A DNA stretch of 64,000 nt from Dreissena polymorpha. Its lineage: Eukaryota > Mollusca > Bivalvia > Myida > Dreissenidae. The position numbers and the translations under genes are program-made. Position 1 is the stretch's first letter. Every line of letters begins with the position of its first letter. This document shows, piece by piece, positions 1 through 12,655 of the stretch. A model generated the notes under the pieces. It made no database searches, was not told the DNA's origin, and saw nothing but the letters and a program-made list of their open reading frames with translations. The DNA lies in contig NC_068362.1 of the NCBI RefSeq assembly GCF_020536995.1, forward strand, positions 106,358,576 to 106,422,575. Direction: 5' to 3'.

Positions 1-83
1 GAAAGAGAAAGGGACTCAACTCCATAAATTGGTGAGAATTGTAGAAATTGTATCAATGTGTTGAATGATATATTTTTATCTCT

Positions 84-1512
84 TTATTATCCCCCCTTTT
101 GAAGAAGAGGGGGTGTATTGTTTTGCACATGACGGTCCGTCAGCATGTCCGTCCGTCCACCAGATGGTTTCCGGATGATAAATCAAGAACGCTTAGGCCT
201 AGGATCATGAAACTTCATAGGTACATTGATCATGACACGCAGATGACACCTATTGACTTTCAGGTCAAAGGTCATGGTGACTTGACACAGTAAAATGGTT
301 TCCGGATGATAACTCAAGAAAGCTTACGCCTAGGACCACGAAACTTCATAGGTACATTCAGTGAATAATAAAATCCTGATTTTTTCGGATAACACTTTTG
401 ATTATATGCATTTTAAAAATAAGCAGTCTGCAAAATTAACCCATCGCCTGATCGCCAATGCGATGAAATCTCGGCTCTGACCATAGCAAAAATCTGAATA
501 GACTGTTTGGAAATAAACCGAATAATAATCATTTCAAGTAAAATTTGTTCGCGTGCGCGATCATTTGAGAACGAATTCGGCATTTCGGAAATGTTTGATG
601 GTACTGATTTTCCGTTATTTCATTTATACATTTCCGAGTTGTTAGCAGGTGGTACGGACATGAACTGCAATTGACAAAATATCTTGGCTAGTTTCCAAAA
701 ATCTTAAAAGTCAAATGTCCGCCATCTTGAAATATTTAAAGTGTCTATTAGCAAAGAAAAGTAGTGCAAAAGCATATTGTCATTTTAACCAAATTATATA
801 TTGATTACGTATTTAATGAGTAATTGGTTTTCATTTTCTGCAGTCAAACGATATGCACATATTATTTCTTGTGCAAAACACGTACTTTTTCGGACAGTCG
901 TTTTCGGAGCAGTATTTGTCAACGATCATAATTTACATGTTACATTTGAAATTCAGTCGTTGATTTGTCATAACTAATTATGAACAGTGCCTAACTCTAT
1001 GCTCTCAAATCACGTCACGTGATTGACAAATGTTCAATGGCAATTCCCCCATCGCACAATTGAACTTGCGGAAAGTGGACGGTAGCGGATGTCAATATTG
1101 TCCGTATTTTGGTTTTGAAAATAGAAATCGTAATAATACTGGATTATCGGGTGATGGATAGAGTTGGAACATGTACGTATATTAAAATTCTAAAATTAAA
1201 GAGGGACGTCCAAAATTTTAGGCTTGGAACTTGCGAAGTCAGGACTTCCAACTTTTTAAAGCTAACAGAAGCGTTGGGTCAAAGGTCACGGTGACTTGAC
1301 ACAGTAAAATGGTTTCCGGATGATAACTCAAGAAAGCTTACGCCTAGGATCACGAAACTTCAAAGGTACATTGATCATGACAAGCAGATGACCCCTATTG
1401 ATTTTCAGGTCACTAGGTCACAGTGCCAAAGATCGTTTTCACACAATGGCTGCCACTACAACTGACAGCCCATATGGGGGGCATGCGTGTTTTACAAACA
1501 GCCCTTGTTTAT
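84..1512 (+). repeat. Dispersed mollusc-type repeat, split by a nested element
   Basis: The segment opens with a cccctt...gaagaagaggggg tip and ends in acaaacagcccttg. Between them is a unit of about 150 bp (ACTCAAGAA, CTAGGATCATGAAACTTCAT, AGGTCAAAGGTCA) that recurs near 4.6, 6.9 and 24.1 kb. The repeat stops at about 358 and resumes at about 1275, so it was split by a later insertion. No coding capacity is seen. Confidence 0.7.
359..1274 (-). mobile_element. Non-autonomous element inserted in the flanking repeat
   Basis: This block interrupts the repeat at 84-1512. Its right 300 bp (975-1272) is the reverse complement of parts of 2513-3355; shared landmarks are TTGGAAGTCCTGACTTC and CCAACTCTATCCAT. 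No protein is recognisable. The family is unknown. Confidence 0.5.
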
Positions 1513-1922
1513 AAGGTTTTTGATGCTGCGTTTTGTGTATTTATGATTATTGTTGTCATTGTTGTACCTAAATCTTATATGAGTAGTTGAGTCAAATAAA
1601 ATAAATGTTAAGGCCACTAGAACAGAACTATTGTTTAATTGTTTAGTATTTTATTGTTTTATATATTTCAGATCCTGATTTATACTGTAGGATTAACTGC
1701 TATTTGAATTCTCGTCTGCATGTTTTTCATTATGGACTGAAAAGCATTGCTACATTATTAAAAGAAGTGAACTGTGAACTATCTTATTTATGATGTCTTG
1801 TTTATTGGGATACAACACAGCCATAACCATCCGGTTTACAGTATTATAGACTATTTTAACAGAATTATTCTTTAACTACATGTACTTTCACATGTAAAAC
1901 TTCATACACTAGAATATCAAAA

Positions 1923-1997
1923 TTGGCAACACGTTCATTGTCTAATGTTGTGAAACGTTGGCCTATGGTTGAAAAGTTTTTTTGCATATCTTGTGTT
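1923..1997 (+). pseudogene. Degenerate copy of the start of the TRIM-like exon 1
   Basis: This stretch reads as a diverged copy of 2141-2215, the first 75 bases of the TRIM-like coding exon. Shared landmarks in the same order are GGCAACA, GTTCATTGTCT, AAACGTT and TATGGTTGAA. It lacks the initiator ATG and the cysteine-rich region that follows. It is probably a local duplication that has decayed. Confidence 0.5.
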
Positions 1998-2140
1998 TGA
2001 ATTTATCTGTGTTTCAGTGTTAATTTTAACGTCTAAGGTTGATAAACTTTTGGAACTAGCTTTATTTTTTTCATATTTCACAAGAAATAAACTTGGAACG
2101 ATTTGAACAAAAAGGTTTTAACATTATATACAGTAACAAA

Positions 2141-2475
2141 ATGGCAACAGGTTCATTGTCTTCGGTTCCAAAACGTTTGCGTATGGTTGAAGACTTTTCT
2201 TGCACACGTTGTTTAGAGCAGAATCTTACGGAATCTGCAGACATTTATTGTGAAAAATGTGAAGGGTTTTATTGTAAAAAATGTGTTATCCTGCATAGTC
2301 AATTTTTTACAAAACATATGACATGTGGAAGGGAGGATATTAAGAAATGGCCAGTTTCTAAGGCAGTGAAAGATTTTCTCAGGAAGTGTGAGGTGCATGA
2401 GGATGAAACACTGACACAGTTTTGCCATTACCACAGTCAGCTGTGCTGCTCTGCATGTGTTGGAACAATTCACAG
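2141..2475 (+). CDS. TRIM-like B-box/NHL protein, exon 1 (start of gene 2141-10400)
   Basis: First coding exon of a 556-residue protein. The ATG at 2141 is chosen because the B-boxes follow directly and nothing recognisable precedes it. Residues 21-59 look like a B-box 1 finger (C21, C24, C37, C40, C45, C48, H52, H59). Residues 83-111 match a B-box 2 finger (C83, H86, C95, H98, C103, C106, H111). There is no RING finger, so this is a B-box/coiled-coil/NHL member of the TRIM superfamily, which is greatly expanded in molluscs. Such proteins often act in innate sensing or as scaffolds; this one should not itself be a RING E3 ligase. The donor GT at 2476 splits the codon after two bases and joins in phase with 8228. 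The substrate and exact role cannot be read. Confidence 0.85.
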
Positions 2476-2512
2476 GTATCTCACACATTTATATTCCTTT
2501 AGCTATTAATAA

Positions 2513-3355
2513 TTAACAGCGCTTTCGCTAGCTTTTAAAAGTTGGAAGTCCTGACTTCCTAACCATAAATCTTGGACGTCCCAAACATAAATTTTGAAGT
2601 CCCACTTTTATTTCATAATTTTAATAGACCTTACCGATTGTGATTTTGATGGATACAAACATGCTCCTTAAATCTGTAACATTCCTTCCCAAAATTATAA
2701 TTAATTGTCGGCAATGAGGTCCTATACTCATGCAGCCATTTCCGGCCCAGACTGATTATTTCAGGCCCAAAAAGTAAAAAATGACGATGAAAGACGAAGA
2801 TGACATTTTTAACATTGTAATTTGCATTGAAGACGCAGCAAAAATCTTCGGATACCGTATATGCATGTACGTCATTCAAGAAATGCAACCAATAAAAAAA
2901 TGTTTTTCATGATTGGAGTATTCATAAATAACTCTGTAAATTCCTTACTTTTGCCTTGTAACTTTTCTGGAAAAAGCTTGTTGAATTCCATATTTCGCCA
3001 CAATTTTATTACCGGACATGAGGTCCGGCAATATTAGAATCATTACCGGATTTTCCATATTATTATCGGAAAAATCCGAGGACCGACGGTATTTCGGAAT
3101 GTAGCTGTAAATACACATATACTATTGATAGATCTTTGCATGTTCCAACTCTATCCATTACCGGATAATCCAGTATTATTACGATTTATATTTTCAAAAC
3201 CAAAATACGGCCAATGAATATGTCAAAGAATTTCATAAACTCAAATGTCCGCCATTTTACACGAGTGCATTTACAAATTTATTTATGGGATGGGGGAATT
3301 CCCATTGAACATGTGTGAATCAGGTGACGCAATTTGAGAGCATCGAGGACAGTGA
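2513..3355 (+). mobile_element. Second copy of the 359-1274 element, opposite orientation
   Basis: It matches the reverse complement of 975-1272 at both edges but carries about 500 extra bases (roughly 2610-3120) in the middle. It lies in intron 1 of the TRIM-like gene. Confidence 0.5.
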
Positions 3356-4439
3356 ATTTTTTTAACCGTGAGTCCTGCGTCCTGGACTCACAAAAATATC
3401 TGGGGATGCAAAGTTTTGAGTAATGGGAGTCCCAAAAATGTATAGAATTTTCAGAAAAAAATAATAAAGTTTAATACTTGGGCTCGCAGTAGCAGCGGTT
3501 TTCAGCCTTATATATCAGGAGCCTATTAAAGGCCCCTTCCCAATTGAAAATTTCATTAGAATCATGCAGTTTTCCAAAGATCCTTACTTACACCAGCTTT
3601 TTCATTTCCCAAAGCAGTAATTTTAGCGAGAATTCTTCCCAAAATCCATAGGTAAGGGCCTCTTTCCAATGAAGCGAGGAAAACCCCTGACTCGTTTTTT
3701 CGATTCAGGGAGCCGTAGATTTGCAGGTTATGCAGTCCCAGGACTCGGATAAGAAAAATTGTAAAAAATCACTTCGAGGACCGATCATGAGGGATTTCAA
3801 TAGATTTTAAAAACCAGCAGTCAATGACCCCAGGGCTGAAATTTTGAGGAATCAAATTGAAAAATACTGGGGTCAATTTTGAAGCGCGTTTATTGTGTTT
3901 TTGTCTGTATTATTCTTTTTTTTTTAAATAAAAATATGCTCTAAGAGCAACACAATATCTTAAAAAGTTACGCTGCTTCATTAAATTAAAATAAAAATAC
4001 CATGATAAATAACACAACATATTTTAATGAATTGGTACACAAAGATAAGGACACAATATCAAGAATTTGTGTGAACAATATCGACTTTTCAAAAACAAAA
4101 CATGTTCATTTTACAACTTTTTATTATTTCTATCACTATACTATGTTTATTTGTAAAAACAATAAATGCTCATTAAAATCTACTTCATCATAACACATTT
4201 AAGTCTTTAACACATTTAAGTAATTTAAGATATGTACCAGTAGCACCGTTCCATCACATATTTATCCTCGTTATATCATCATCATCCCTATGATAGCTTT
4301 TGTACAAAAACACTATCTTAATGCATGGAACATCTTGTATATCTATTACTGTTTATCCGATTACTATACATGTCCGAAATATATACACTTAAGAATGCCT
4401 TACCAGTAGTAGTTTAACTTTACAGGGTTTGACATTAAC
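3356..4439. other. Intronic stretch without a gene
   Basis: The first 500 bp look repeat-like (GAGTCC and CCCAGGACTC words in both orientations). The rest is simple AT-rich sequence. No coding exon or RNA gene was seen. Confidence 0.4.
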
Positions 4440-4837
4440 TTTTTTACAGCAAGACCATCGGACCAGCTCCTCTTAAAATCTACTAGCCCGAATCTGATGT
4501 ATACTAGACCATTCCAGTTTATATTATATGGGCGTTACTCGTAATTATCGGTGGATAAGCAACTTTCAGGTCACTAGGTCAAAGGTCAAGGTCACGGTGA
4601 CCCGAAATAGTAAAATGGTTTCTGGATGAGAACTCAAGAACGCTTATGCCTAGGATCATAGGTACATTGATTATGACAGATGGCAGATGACCCTTTTTGG
4701 TTTTCAGGTCACTAGGTCAAAGGTCAAGTCACAGTGACCTGAAGTAGTAAAATGGTTTCTAACGTAATCACACAATGGCTGCCACTGCAAATGACAGCCC
4801 ATTTGGGGGCATGTGTGTTTTACAAACAGCCCTTGTT
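4440..4837 (+). repeat. Dispersed mollusc-type repeat, partial copy
   Basis: It carries the same AGGTCA-rich unit as 84-1512 and the same terminal acaaacagcccttg, but lacks the left tip. Confidence 0.6.
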
Positions 4838-4860
4838 TGGATTTTATCAGTCGATAGTAT

Positions 4861-5702
4861 TAGTGCTGCAACAATACGCCAAAAACTGTATTGCAATATA
4901 TTGTCAGTTCAAAAATCCGTATTGCAATATATCGCAATATATTGCTAACTTGTACCAAAATTATAACTTGCCAATTACCCAATAATCCCATAAATTCCAA
5001 TTTTAAAGCAAATTCTGGTAAATATTTACTATAAATGTGCTCAAGAATAATAAGAAACACAAACATTTGCAAATTTTCTTAAGTATCAAATACATTTTTG
5101 CAATTGTTACTATTTAAAGATGTGATGAAATAACGTCCAACCGGGGCGTTTTTCCCACTGAACACGCGTAATTCAGCTGACGTGATGTTCCCGTTTTTAT
5201 ACAACACAAAATACACCCATACTTTCCATGCGACGTTCTACATGTCTGTATAATTTTCGCGCGCTTTTTATTGAGACAAAGGATAAAGCACTTTTTATTT
5301 GACGCTAGAATTTTTTATTGTCGCGTTAGCATTCAAATTTGGAAGCGTATTTCCGAAATTCGGATTACAAATAATGCTCAAATCAGAATCGAACGAAACA
5401 TTTACAGCTGTGCGCAATTAATTCAACGATAATCTGTTCAAAAGCATCGAATGAATGCTCCCATGTAACAACGCTACTCCGTATAATACACTTTTTAGAA
5501 TGCTTTTTTTACGTAAAAAATAATTTACCCTGCTTTGATTTGTTTACCTTTTTATCATTATTTCGGATGGCTTTTCTGGACGAAATGTGAATGAATTTTT
5601 GTAAAATTTTTGTACCGGTATGATGAAAATTATATCGCAATACAATATGCGGATTGCGTATTGCGATATATACCGATATACCGGTATATTGTTGCAGCAC
5701 TA
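4861..5702. mobile_element. MITE with hAT-like ends (TAGTGCTGCAACAATA)
   Basis: The left edge TAGTGCTGCAACAATA (4861) is the inverse of the right edge TATTGTTGCAGCACTA (to 5702). Both are followed inward by alternating tgcaatata/tatcgcaata sequence. The terminal sequence recalls hAT MITEs. No transposase is present, and I could not find a matching 8-bp target duplication. Confidence 0.65.
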
Positions 5703-6215
5703 GTTTGCGCCAACTTTAACATTTTGCAATTACTTTTGTTATATTGAAGATAGCAACTTGATATTTGGCATGCATGTGCATCTCATGAAGCTGCACATTT
5801 TGAGTGGTGAAAGTTCAAGGTCAAGGTCATCCTTCAAGGTCAGAGGTCAAATATATTTTAGAGTTGGTCAATGTTAATTTGGAATAGACAGATTATAATA
5901 CACTACACGCCCCGCGATTTTTGCCTAAATCACCGACCACCGTAGTGTATGCTTATATCTTGCTTATTTTGTGAAAACTTTGAAAATTTCTTGTCCTTAA
6001 CTCTAGGACCTAGGGCTACCACATTTTGTATGTAGTGAGATACAGTAGTCCTCTTCAAAGTTTGCTCAAATTAAGCCCCTGGGGTCAAATTTGACCCTGC
6101 CCCGGGTGTCACAAAAGTGTACATGTGCTTAAATAGGGCCTATATTTAAGTATTTGCACACGCCAAGAATATTTTCAGCAGTAGAGCGATACAGGGCCAT
6201 CATGGCCCTCTTGTA
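5703..6215 (+). repeat. AGGTCA-rich dispersed repeat, fragment
   Basis: It shares the core TTGATATTTGGCATGCATGT ... AGGTCAAGGTCATCCTTCAA with the complete element at 21411-22092. It ends with a short inverted gggccatcatggccct. Confidence 0.55.
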
Positions 6216-8227
6216 CTTGTTTGTTAACTTGCAGAAAATGCACTTCTTGAAAAAAAAAGAATGAATTTGTCTTTCTTTTTGGAAATTTTCAGACAGCAAT
6301 TTGGAATTTCGTAGTTTTTCTTCAATTGGGAAAGTATACCTTTACAGGTACTTTATAAAGAAGAAAAAAAATCGCTGGGTTGCATGTCATAAGATGCTTA
6401 TCACAGGCTAGAATGTTAATACTCAGACTATATTTAGAAATAGAGGACCCTTTTGTAAGAAGCATGGTTATTTTGCTTTGCATCTGTTCTTTAGTCCGTT
6501 GGTCCGTAGACCAATTGTGTTCCACAGTATATCTAGGGAATGCTTTGACCTACAGCCAGGCAACATGTTTTGTGTTTACATTGAGGAAAATTAAGAGGTC
6601 AATACATTTTAAGGTCAATAGGTCAAAGGTCACAGAAGATTATAACATGAAATTATAAAGACTTAGTAGTCAGTTTTAGTTCCTGTTATACCCATAATAT
6701 TATAAGCAGATTTTCAATGATGATAAAAGTTATATTACAGTACTGCTATTATTAAATGCATTTAATCATTGAATTTTAACCCATTTAAGACAACTGCATT
6801 AATGTCAAAAAAATATGAAGAAACATATGGAGTTGCACGAGTTTACCTGACAATTAAAATGTCACGGTGACTCAACTTAGAAAAATGGTATTCGGATGAT
6901 AACTCAAGAATGCTTACGCCTAGGATCATGAAACTTCATAGGTACATTGATCATCACTGGCAGATGACCCCTATTGATTTTCAGGTAACTAGATCAAAGG
7001 TCAAGGTCACAGTGACCCGAAACAGTAAAATGGTTTCCTGATGATTACTCAAGAATAATTAGGAACATTTTGAACAAACATATGGAGTTGCACACGCTAA
7101 CCTGACCATTCAAACATTTAACAATGGCGTCTTTACTTTTCCACAAATAGATCACATGACAACAACAAAAGCAAAATAATCACAAGAGGTTAAATAACAA
7201 CAAATATTGGGAGATAGTAGACCAGGTTGCATGTCATATGTCGCTCATCACAGGCTAGACTGTACATACTGAGTTTGGGAATAGACATGAAATATACGTC
7301 ATGCTTGTTTTTTGTGGGATGGTAGAGCATTAATGATCTTTTCTTGCATGTGTTATTATGGATAGTGTGGTCAAGGTGTACAATGATACTTAAACTGAAA
7401 ACAATATTAACTACTAAAAATGTATTCTTAGTACATTGATACCTCTACAATCCAATTTGTCCCACAACTGCACAAATCTCTTTAAATTATGAACAAACAT
7501 GGAGTTGCACAAGTTAACCTGACAATTACTATGTTACTGTAGAAGTATCCCTCTATTTGAGTAACGCTTCTCACAATTGAACAAATATTATTGTTTGGTT
7601 AAAGGGATTGTCACATAACTCTTCTTATGTAAAAAAAAACTTAAAAAAAAATATCAAGGTGCATAATTTCACATGGTGGGCTATACTTTAAGAATAGTTC
7701 ATCCCTCTATCAGCTGTACTCTTTGAGTTACTCACAACACAATTTTAAATGTGATTTCTTTGCTAAACAGGGCCATAACTCTGGGTATGTTGAAAAAGAC
7801 ATATCAAACTATGCATGTGGGTAAAATTACACAATGATAAATATTTATGTAAATTGATAGTCCTCTTGTAGCAAGCAATACTGTTTATTTTACACTGCAC
7901 ATATGTTAAAATGTCATTTTTGTATAAATATAAGACATTACTACAATTATGATGAAAACAACAGAAACAACATATAGAAGTGTGCATTAGCTCACATGCC
8001 TGGTTACTGTATTTGTTAAGTTGCAGGAATACATGTGGAGTTATATACAACAGAAAAGTCACGCAGATGGATGGAAAAGTGCAAATCTATATACCCCATA
8101 TTAAGCCCAAGAAGCATTAATTTATTGTCCATGTATGTTTTTATTTGACACTTTATACTTGTTTGAAGCATTTCATAATATCACTGACTATTCCTTGGTA
8201 TGTACATGTATTAATTGTTTATTTCAG
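6216..8227. other. Rest of intron 1: no gene seen
   Basis: It contains a fragment of the 84-1512 repeat at about 6868-7045. Short recurring words (TGGAGTTGCAC near 6830, 7085 and 7500) and otherwise AT-rich sequence make up the rest. Confidence 0.4.
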
Positions 8228-9210
8228 CCAGTGCAGTAAAGTGACCCAGATTTCGGAGCTGACCAACACGCAGCCCTCAGGCCTAGAGGGGCTGTCAGTG
8301 GAGCTGGAAACTGTCCTGGGGGAAATTAAAACCCTGCAGATCAGTCAGGAGGCCAGCATTCAGTCATTGCAGAGAACATACAATGAACATAGCGAAGTTA
8401 TGATAGAGCAAATGTGTGGCAATTTAAATACTTTTATAGATGAATGTGATAATAATTCTGTGGGTACATCAGGCGGAAATGAGCAATATTTAAAAGAAGA
8501 GATGTGTAGGAGTGTTCTCTCTATCGTGAATGAATTTGATAATATTACTGCGAAGGAACTTAACGAGATGAGAGATGAAGTTATAAGCATTAAATGGTCA
8601 GTTACAAGTTCTATTCATAAATGCACCAGTGTTCACAGTGACTTGTCACAATTCCATGAAATTGTTCAGAAAATTGGAGATCATAAGGAGCTCTGCCTTA
8701 TAGCCGGCATAAAATGTAAGCATATAATACAGCAGGCATTAACTCTGCTAGGAAAGTCAGGCAAGGCGTTTAATGTCCAGAGTATTACTAAGCATAATGT
8801 GAGAATACCAAGTGATAAAGATGTATGTTATATCTATGGCATATGTGTTCTTCCCGATGGGCAGGTACTGGTTGTAGACTGGAGAAATAAGAATGTCAAG
8901 CTGCTGAACCAGCAGTACCAGGTGGTGAGTCACTGGGATGTGAATGCTCGGCCATTGGACATTTGTTTGATCACACCCAGTGAGGTTGCAGTGGCTGTGA
9001 ATACTAGTAACATACATGAGGTCCAGTTTATCACTGTCAACCAGGGAAAGCTTGTTTCTGGCAGGAAGTTTCAGTTACAACATGAATGTACATTTATTAC
9101 CCATCACCAAGGAGACCTTTTTGTCACCTCTGGTCAAGAACTGTACAAATACTCACTGAATGGCAAACTGATCTGCAGACTCTACCAAGATAGATCAGGT
9201 GATTATACAG
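8228..9210 (+). CDS. TRIM-like protein, exon 2 (coiled coil and first half of the propeller)
   Basis: The acceptor AG at 8226-8227 follows a TTTATTTC tract. The junction restores a serine codon and completes B-box 2 as ...TIHRSQCSKV, the usual continuation in this family. About residues 125-265 are heptad-like and rich in E, L and Q, consistent with the TRIM coiled coil that drives dimerisation. From about residue 295 the text becomes propeller-like (GICVLPDGQVLVVDW, NVKLLNQQYQVV), matching NHL-type repeats. The exon ends at 9210 before GTAAGA, splitting a codon after one base. Intron 2 (9211-10047) shows no other gene. Confidence 0.85.
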
Positions 9211-10047
9211 GTAAGAATCATGGTGAATCCATCCTGATAACATGTGTATTATGTACAGGGATTTGTCTAACCATTGTGGACAAAGGAGTCTAGTCAAATT
9301 GTGTTATTTTAAATCCATACAATGACAAATTTGGGAATTTTTATTGACTAAATGAACCGAGTTGGGATTTATTTTTTTAATCAACAAATATTGACCCATT
9401 AGGCCTTTATCTTGTTATTTTGAAAAAATAATATAAATTATAGTTACATACTTTGTGAGATGATATTAAAATAAAATTCAGATGTAATAGCAGAAAACCT
9501 GCTGATGTATTATAAAAAAATTGTTCTTTAATTCATATGTGCCCTTTGAATGCTACAGTACATTGTAGCCAAAACAATTAGATTCAGAAATATTGATTTA
9601 TAAACATGAGTAATGAAGTATTTTGACTGTCACTACATGGCATGCCTATAAATAGAAACTGAGTTCCTGGGAAAGAGACACTTTCTGACCCTGTCTTAAT
9701 TTTGTGGTTGTTAAATGATTGTACATGTACAATATGTTTACCTGTTGATAGAACTGTGCAATTGTTTCAGTTTGTGTAATTGTTTCCATCTGTGTAATTG
9801 TTTTGCTTCAATTCATATCTAACTCACTAGTCGCATTTCAACATTTCAAAGGTTATCACAATAGCTCTGCTACTGAAGTTTATTGTCACGCTTAACTATT
9901 AAATTATTGAAATGTATGCATATATTTTAGATGTGTAAAGGCCTCTTTATAGCAACATACGCGTAATACAATATCACTGCAGTATGTTTAATAAGATTAT
10001 TTAACATTTACAGTAATTCAATATCTTGATGTTACTCTGTTTTGCAG

Positions 10048-10400
10048 TAGAGAAGTGTGCTGTGAGTCCCACAGGAGACAGGCTGTACATCACCAGCTAC
10101 TACCCGCAGAACAAGCTTCGCACCCTGGCCAGGGATGGCACACTCCTGGCTACATACACAGACCCAGCACTAGATGTCCTACATGGTCTACATGTGACCC
10201 CTGCAGGCCAGGTGCTGGTCTGTGGACGCCTGTCCAACACTGTACTACAGGTGGGCTGGGAGGGAGAGAGTAAGCTGGCTAATCTTGCTGCTGAGGAGGA
10301 TGGAGTGGAGTACCCAGTGTCAGTCTGCTACAGCAGCACCACATCCTGTATCATTGTGGGACTGTCTGGGGACAACATCCTGGTGTTCAGAGTGGAATAG
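10048..10400 (+). CDS. TRIM-like protein, exon 3 (C-terminal NHL-like propeller)
   Basis: The acceptor TTTTGCAG ends at 10047. The codon split with exon 2 becomes a valine, and the frame then stays open to TAG at 10398-10400. The text contains propeller blades such as VSPTGDRLYITSYY, LHGLHVTPAGQVLVCG and ...IIVGLSGDNILVFRVE, ending as NHL proteins commonly do. Exons 1 to 3 sum to 1671 nt, exactly 557 codons with the stop. The gene looks intact. Confidence 0.85.
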
Positions 10401-10815
10401 TGTGTACATGTATGTATTAGTTGTTGTAATTAGTGATTAGTATTTCAATGACAATGTGTTAATTGTTTAGCATACGAACATAGAAGTGTGTGATGTTACA
10501 ATACAACATTAGTGTGTAGTTAAAGATACAAATAATTTATGTGCACATATTGTTATATGATTATACAATGTGAGGGTTTTTGTTGGAACATAAGATGTAA
10601 TGCATATTATGTTATGTTGTCTTAACGTTTGTGTCATTATGGTCCTAAAATTTAGATCTTGTAAACTGTGCATGAAAAAACAAAGCATTTCAACTGCAAA
10701 TTTAATATTTCTACATATATGCACATGTACATAGCAACTGAGGCTATTTTTAGACTTTCATTTCTATAAACACCATGATGCCATGTAAGAAATGTATATG
10801 GATGAATACTTTTTT

Positions 10816-10821
10816 AATAAA
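10816..10821 (+). terminator. Candidate polyadenylation signal of the TRIM-like gene
   Basis: AATAAA lies 416 bp after the stop codon. Other T-rich and GT-rich stretches follow, so the exact cleavage point is uncertain. Confidence 0.45.
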
Positions 10822-12229
10822 GTATGACATTGTTTAAGTTATCTTTGGAGGAGTGTATATTGATATTTTAAGCAATGTTTACAGAAAGGTAACACTTGAT
10901 GTGAGATTGATTAATTTGCCATATTTTATGATGTTGAACATGTCTTATACTTTTTTTATTACATTTATGTAAATGTGTGTGAGTCCTAAATATACATACA
11001 AGAAATACATCGAGCTACTCTGCTGCTCCAGTTGCTGCTGGGTCGAGACAACGATGTTGAGGATGTGGGGGACAAGCATGAAGCAGAAGGTAAAAGAGAC
11101 GCTTTGTCAGGCCCTTTCTTCTCCACTTTGGGAAAAAATGCAATTTTGGGATTTTGAATTTGTTTCATGCTTAAAGTCCATTGCTTTGGGAAAAACACAT
11201 TTAATATAAGTATTAATAATACTTCAAATGATAGGAATAAAATCCTATTATAATAGTTATAAACTTTGTTAGATCTAACTGAAACATAATTGAGATATAA
11301 TTTTCATAAGGAACAGCATATAACACGCTTTGGGTATGGGTCCGTTTAACAGACCCATAAATACTCAAGGAAAAGCCCTGCTTGTGTATTTCCTGTTTAT
11401 TAAGATGAAGTGGAAAAGAATGGTATGAATTTACATAAGGTAAAATATCCTTTTAAATTGTTTGTTTTTTGTAAAATCATATATACTCGTCCGCATGTTA
11501 TTTCGTGGTTAAAAAAGACTCATGGACGTGGTAGTTAATGTGTGACTTTCTCAGTTCGGAAACAATAAATATGGAATTTGTGTCAGTTATTTTCCAGTAT
11601 ATTTGTATTTAATTTGTGGATTGTTCAACCCTTAAAATCAATAGAAAATAATGTCCCGCAAATAATAATTTTTTTGCAGTGTATAAATAAGTTAAGTGGA
11701 CGAGAATGATATGATATGATTTCACAGAAGGTAAAATGGCGTCTATTTTTGTGTATATCGTGTTTACAGTACAACTTATTTTGCTTGATGATCAATAACT
11801 CAAACCCTTCTCCAGCTTGATGCTTTCCAACTTACCGATACAGACACCTCAGAAACACAACACCACAATAATGTCTGTCATCCCCATGCAGGCTTTGAGT
11901 TTTTATAAAGCTGTGAGATATTCAATTATGCCTATTTGATTGGAATCTATTCCATCTAATGCCGTATAGAGTATGTTTGCGAGGATGTGTTAAGTTTTCA
12001 TTGTGTATACAGTGTTGTTTTTTTTGTCAAAACAGGCCCCGTCGCAAAGGAGCATGATTTACATAAAACCATTTTTTTACGGGATATTATGCGTTCTTGT
12101 TAGTTTCATGGAATAAATGTGTTTTGTTTTATGGAGTTAACGAGTATTGAAAAGTGTAAAGAAAAATAATTAAATGGGAAAATTTGTATGGGAAAATAAT
12201 TAAAACAAGCATTTCGTTGAATTGCTGCC
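10822..12229. other. Intergenic; one weak exon-like stretch at about 11000-11089
   Basis: A stretch ending at 11089 before GTAAAAG can be read as ...LLLGRDNDVEDVGDKHEAEG, which is plausible coding text. Its acceptor is poor, and its phase in that frame does not fit the next candidate exon at 14352. The rest is AT-rich with no gene. Confidence 0.3.
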
Positions 12230-12655
12230 CACGCCAATATGCTTCTGGACACAAAAGTATTATATTTGACACTCAAAACAACATGGTTTCAAGATACAAA
12301 GGGCCATAACTCCGTTATTAACAGATGGTGTACAATGTCATTTGGCGTGCATCATCCTCTTATCCATATATTTACTCATTTCATGTTTCAATAAAATCTG
12401 CAGAAGCACTTTAAAAATATGGCTCCGGACACACAAAAAGCATTTTTCAAGAAACAAATGGCCATATCTCTATTATTAACTGATGGTGTACAATGCCATT
12501 TGGCATGCATCATCCTCTTATCCATATGCATACTCATACCAAGTTTCAATGAAATCCGCCAAAGCACTTACAAGATATGGCTCCGGACAGACGGACAGAA
12601 GGACTGACAGACAATGCCAAAACAATATCTCTCCGCCTATGGCGGGGGATAATAA
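12230..12655 (+). repeat. Tandemly repeated dispersed element
   Basis: Two units of about 180 bp (GGCCATAACTCC..., GATGGTGTACAATG, CATCATCCTCTTATCCATAT) end in CGGACAGACGGACAGA and a GGCGGGGGATAATAA tip. This is an internal-repeat layout like the other mollusc-type repeats in the window. Confidence 0.55.
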
